Shown here piece by piece: positions 41,268 to 45,000 of a stretch of 45,000 nt of DNA. The position numbers were made by a program, and so were the translations under genes. The DNA comes from Paulinella micropora (lineage: Eukaryota; Cercozoa; Imbricatea; Euglyphida; Paulinellidae), in the NCBI GenBank assembly GCA_019918135.1, contig WBZZ01000500.1, forward strand, positions 1 to 45,000, in the 5' to 3' direction. Position 1 is the first letter of the stretch, and each line of letters opens with the position of its first letter. The notes under the pieces were generated by a model, which was given only the letters and a program-made list of their open reading frames with translations, did not search any database and was not told where the DNA came from.

Positions 41268-42064
41268 GTGACAATTTTCTTTTATCACGCGTCGGACATT
41301 GAGCGACCGCATGTGGATTAATTTCATATTACCCATGCCAGATCATGTCTTATTGAAATAATTTTTTACCATTGTTGTTACTTGGCATTTCTATCGCAAC
41401 ATATGAGTGCGAAGGTCAATCGGCAAATGGATACGACACCGTATAAGGGGATCGCTGGTGAGTTTAGCGATGGTGTTCCTGGTACGACCCTGCAACAAGT
41501 ACTCAGGGTGATGTTCTCAAAAATGTTCTCCTAGTAGACATATTAAATATTTTTCTTTGGATATACTCAAAATCGTCATACCAGTGCACGGTCCGTCTCT
41601 ACTTGTGTCGGCATATCGCATGGTCGGGCTCACTCACCCCGGCTTTGGATATACTTATTAGGACTGGCCCCCTAGTACTATATTAAGATAACCGATTGTA
41701 TACAAGGGTATGTTATTAAAAGACAATGTATTTACTGATCGGAAGTGTTTTTGAAGGAGGAGAAAAATTATAATGCTGCTCTTATTTTTTAATAGTAATA
41801 CTATCGTTCTTGACATACTGCCTCAGAATTAAGTTACGGGGGGGACAACGAGTGGGGAAGGAGGAGTTTTTTATTTACAAAGACGAGGCTAGAGATTTAT
41901 CGTTGATTCGTGCCTGGCGTATGCGTTTTATATATCCAATGCACCGTCTATCAGTGGGTTAATGCATTTAGTTGCAACACCCCGTAGCGTTGGTGCAGAA
42001 AAGAAATCAGCAATTATATGACGAAAATATTGCATATTTCCGTCATAAAAATGGGAAGGGGTAC
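41268..42064 (+). other. RT3 3' non-coding region and polypurine-like tract
   Basis: Very similar to RT1 10554-11348 but with indels that do not respect codons. Ends GGGAAGGGGTAC. Confidence 0.8.
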
Positions 42065-42320
42065 TGTAGTACGGTAGGCATCACCCCCCGGATAGCAGGT
42101 AAAAAGTACACTTTTTTTGGTGTCAGGTGCACCTAGTTTCTTCCCATTATTTCAATATTGTTTGGCCGGATTTGACCTAATGCCATTTTAACCTTGGTCT
42201 GTTGCCGCTTTCTTTTGTGCGGTTTCACTGAGCTAATATAAGGAGACATCATTCTCCTTTGGGGATTTGTGTTTGGTTGTATTACCGACTTTTTAACGAG
42301 CTACTTCGGGGATTTTAACA
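42065..42320 (+). repeat. RT3 3' LTR
   Basis: 256 bp. Eight extra bases lie near its start (TGTAGTACGGTAGGCATC where the others read TGTAGGCATC) and two are missing near the end. Confidence 0.95.
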
Positions 42321-42324
42321 CTTC
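42321..42324 (+). other. right target-site duplication of RT3 (CTTC)
   Basis: Matches 31886-31889. Confidence 0.7.
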
Positions 42325-42344
42325 AGCTGCTTAGTCTGATAGCT

Positions 42345-42361
42345 CCCCCCCCCCCCCCCCC
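42345..42361. repeat. poly-C run, 17 bases
   Basis: Homopolymer just right of RT3. The following 42362-42719 shows no gene; a T run is at 42571-42582. Confidence 0.9.
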
Positions 42362-42719
42362 GACCTAACGGTTAAGTTGAGTTGAGTTGCGTGCAAAATC
42401 TTAGGAAGTTAATTAGGTGATGGGATTAATACAACCTGCATATGTATACGTTAATTAGTATTAATAGTTCATAATATGAAACTTTCAACTTGAAGTGGTA
42501 ACTTGAATTACTGTAGGTGGCATTGGTGGCACCAATGCCAATATGTCCTAGATGTCGTGTGTGGATGCATTTTTTTTTTTTTAACTTGGAGACCCGCCGA
42601 CTACGGAGGCTGTCACGTTTTGTTCGTTCAAGTGGCGGGCTTCTGTCTGTAGTGCGTGAACTACCTCTTCAAGGCTCGGACGTTTGGACTCTGGTTATTA
42701 TATCTAGTCACTGCAACTG

Positions 42720-42974
42720 GTGAGGCCTCCGGAGACGTTAGTCAACCGGCTTCTAATACCCTCAATACTATTCAATTTCTCGTTTCTCAAGGGTCACGTT
42801 GAGCCTTGTACGAGTAGAAGTACTAGTATCAATATTAATACAACGGGTGACAACATCACCAACGTGATCCAGAGGAACTTGAGCCGGGCTTCCACGGTCT
42901 GTGTCACACCCAAGAGTGACACAGCAGAAGGGAAGTACTTCCAGCTGTGCTTCACCGGCGGTACCACTGCGTAA
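42720..42974 (+). CDS. short ORF, doubtful exon
   Basis: An 84-codon frame starting in-window at ATG or a nearby exon border. Its second half (STSININTTGDNITNVIQRN, then ASTVCVTPKSDTAEGKYFQLC) has balanced, protein-like composition unlike the microsatellites around it. I recognise no family. It may be the last exon of a gene or chance. Confidence 0.25.
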   Translation: MRPPETLVNRLLIPSILFNFSFLKGHVEPCTSRSTSININTTGDNITNVIQRNLSRASTVCVTPKSDTAEGKYFQLCFTGGTTA

Positions 42975-42989
42975 ATCGTTGCCAAGTTT

Positions 42990-43500
42990 ACTAACTACTA
43001 GTACTTACTTACTTACTTTTTAATACTTACTTACTTATTATCAGCTTACTCAGTTATGCTTACTTATGCTTACTTACTTACTTACTTACTTATGGAGGCT
43101 TACTTACTTACTTACTTACTTACTCCGTGGCAGATGACGGCCCGAAATGGCAGCGACGACGAAGGCAAGGCTGACAAGCAAGGTGACTACGGTCACACTA
43201 TCACTTATACTTACTTACACTTACTTACTACTACGTGACTACTTACTTAGTAGTATTTAATTACTAGTACTTACTTACTTTTACTTACTGACTTACTTAT
43301 TTATTTACTTCCTTATGCTTACTTCAAAGTTTCACTTACTTACTTATTAATACTTACTTACTTACCGTCCTTTACAGAAGTTACTTACAGGCTTTTACTT
43401 ACTTACTTACTTACTTACTTATTCAAGTACTTCCTTATGCTTAGTTATACTTACTTACTTACTTATTAATACCGTGCCGCCTTACTACGTGACTTACACC
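42990..43500. repeat. (ACTT)n-rich region
   Basis: Interrupted ACTT/CTTA tetranucleotide repeats with short unique inserts (for example 43120-43200). Confidence 0.9.
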
Positions 43501-43605
43501 GTAGGCTACCAGGACATTTGACTGACCCGGCGGCCGTCACAAAAACAATGATTATGTCACAACAGGGGGGAATAGGCAACTTTACGATGACATTGTCACA
43601 CTCTA
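43501..43605. other. unique spacer between microsatellites
   Basis: About 100 bases of unique sequence ending in three copies of CTCTAACTTA. Confidence 0.6.
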
Positions 43606-44090
<485 letters not shown>

Positions 44091-45000
44091 GGGCAGGCAG
44101 GAACAGGTTTAGCCAATCAGAACCCACACTTCAAATTGCCATTTCCATAACGCCAGTCATATCGCTAATTGAGCCCTTTTTTCCCTCCTCCTCTTTTGCA
44201 CCCACATCTTCCCTGTCGTTCCTGAGGACATGCTTTCGAAGGTGTTCTCACATTACAGGAACATCTTCCGTCGTAGCGAACAGGCAGCCTGAACTGAACT
44301 GAAACCAAAATATTTTGAGTTCCCAAGGTACGACAAAATAACGTGAGCGTTTACTACTCCAGGCTTTGGCCAACAAATACAGTACCCCATCCAAGTAAGC
44401 CTGTGCTCTTTTTCTTTTCATCCCGGGCACTCATTTTAAATTCATTTTAGTTCATTTTGAGACAAGTTTGTTTAGTTGTTTGCACTGTATCCTGCTGTGT
44501 TTGGTATGTAACTCCCCTATTTAGAGTGACTCTAGTTCTGGCGAGTCCTGGCGACCCCAGATTTTTCAAATGTATGCATTTCTGGGGCACACAGCACTGT
44601 GCTCTGGAGTACGTTGTGAAAACCATTAAAAGCGCTTAGTCTCTAGCTGGAAAGAAGTTCATGGATCACTGCTTCGGCAAGTTTGACCCTATTCCCCGTA
44701 GTGTAAAAAGGTAAAACTCGTACAAAAAAAGGTATTCAAGCCGTTCCGTGCAACCACAAAGATTTCCTTTTTTTTGGAGTTGTGCCTTCAATCTACTTCC
44801 CCACTTCTCAAGACGCGACAGGTCTTGGAACACTAGTATACACACAAAGAAGGGCAAAACCTGTGCCTGTTCCACATTCATGGCTAAACGCGCTGCGCGA
44901 AAACGTCACCCTACAATCCTGTGTGCCACTGAAATAGGTACTACACATGTTTGTTGTACCACAAGCTTTTTTTCTTCCGCATCTCAAGTTCTATCCCACG
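44091..45000. other. no gene recognised
   Basis: Short ORFs on both strands only (for example about 60-70 codons at 44248-44430 and 44666-44881, minus). None has a motif I know. The window may end inside an intron or spacer. Confidence 0.5.

Larger units (their letters stand above)
31890..42320 (+). mobile_element. RT3: Ty3/gypsy-type LTR retrotransposon, full length, degenerate
   Basis: Same layout as RT1, with two LTRs, leader, gag, TGA-CGG, pol, 3' non-coding region and polypurine-like tract. A CTTC duplication flanks it. The LTRs differ by about four substitutions, one 8-bp insertion and one 2-bp deletion, so it is older than RT1. Gag and pol carry many stops and shifts. The coding parts are highly similar to RT1, so the two form one subfamily. 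Confidence 0.95.

Overview
This is a eukaryotic nuclear window dominated by transposable elements. No prokaryotic genes, rRNA, tRNA or CRISPR were seen. The signs are spliced genes with GT..AG introns, microsatellites, and three Ty3/gypsy-type LTR retrotransposons of one family. The overall style (palindromic minisatellites, SAP-domain and transposase-like genes, AT-rich spacers) reminds me of a charophyte green alga such as Chara; that is recollection, not tested.

Layout. 1-1209: microsatellites, a poly-G run and an inverted LTR fragment. 1210-11594: RT1, an LTR retrotransposon with both LTRs (one base different) and gag and pol carrying a few small frameshifts. 11595-16868: a three-copy tandem repeat, then a minus-strand CACTA/Tnp2-like transposase gene whose introns hold arrays of a 19-bp palindromic minisatellite. 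17089-21098: a small plus-strand ORF, a minus-strand SAP-domain gene and a decayed DDE transposase. 21899-28550: a lysine-rich multi-exon gene (+), an AT-rich spacer, a SAP-domain gene (-), a foldback MITE-like element and an acidic/basic protein gene (-). 28553-31821: RT2, a 5'-truncated member of a second subfamily. 31890-42320: RT3, a full-length sister of RT1 with a 4-bp target duplication and heavier decay. 42321-45000: poly-C, three successive related microsatellites and unassigned sequence.

How the parts work. RT1 and RT3 share one architecture: LTR, about 0.8 kb leader, gag with a CCCH zinc finger and an RGG-rich tail, a single in-frame TGA followed by CGG, then pol (protease-like, RT, RNase H, integrase, long C-terminal extension), an 0.8 kb conserved non-coding 3' region, polypurine tract, LTR. 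The most interesting points are: (a) the reading frame stays open from gag through the TGA into pol in both copies, which suggests stop-codon readthrough; (b) gag uses a CCCH finger and not the usual CCHC knuckle; (c) the protease active site reads DTM or NTM and not DTG/DSG; and (d) the palindromic minisatellite sits in introns of a transposase gene, one array flanked by a 40-bp direct duplication. None of the copies in the window is intact, so activity would depend on copies elsewhere.
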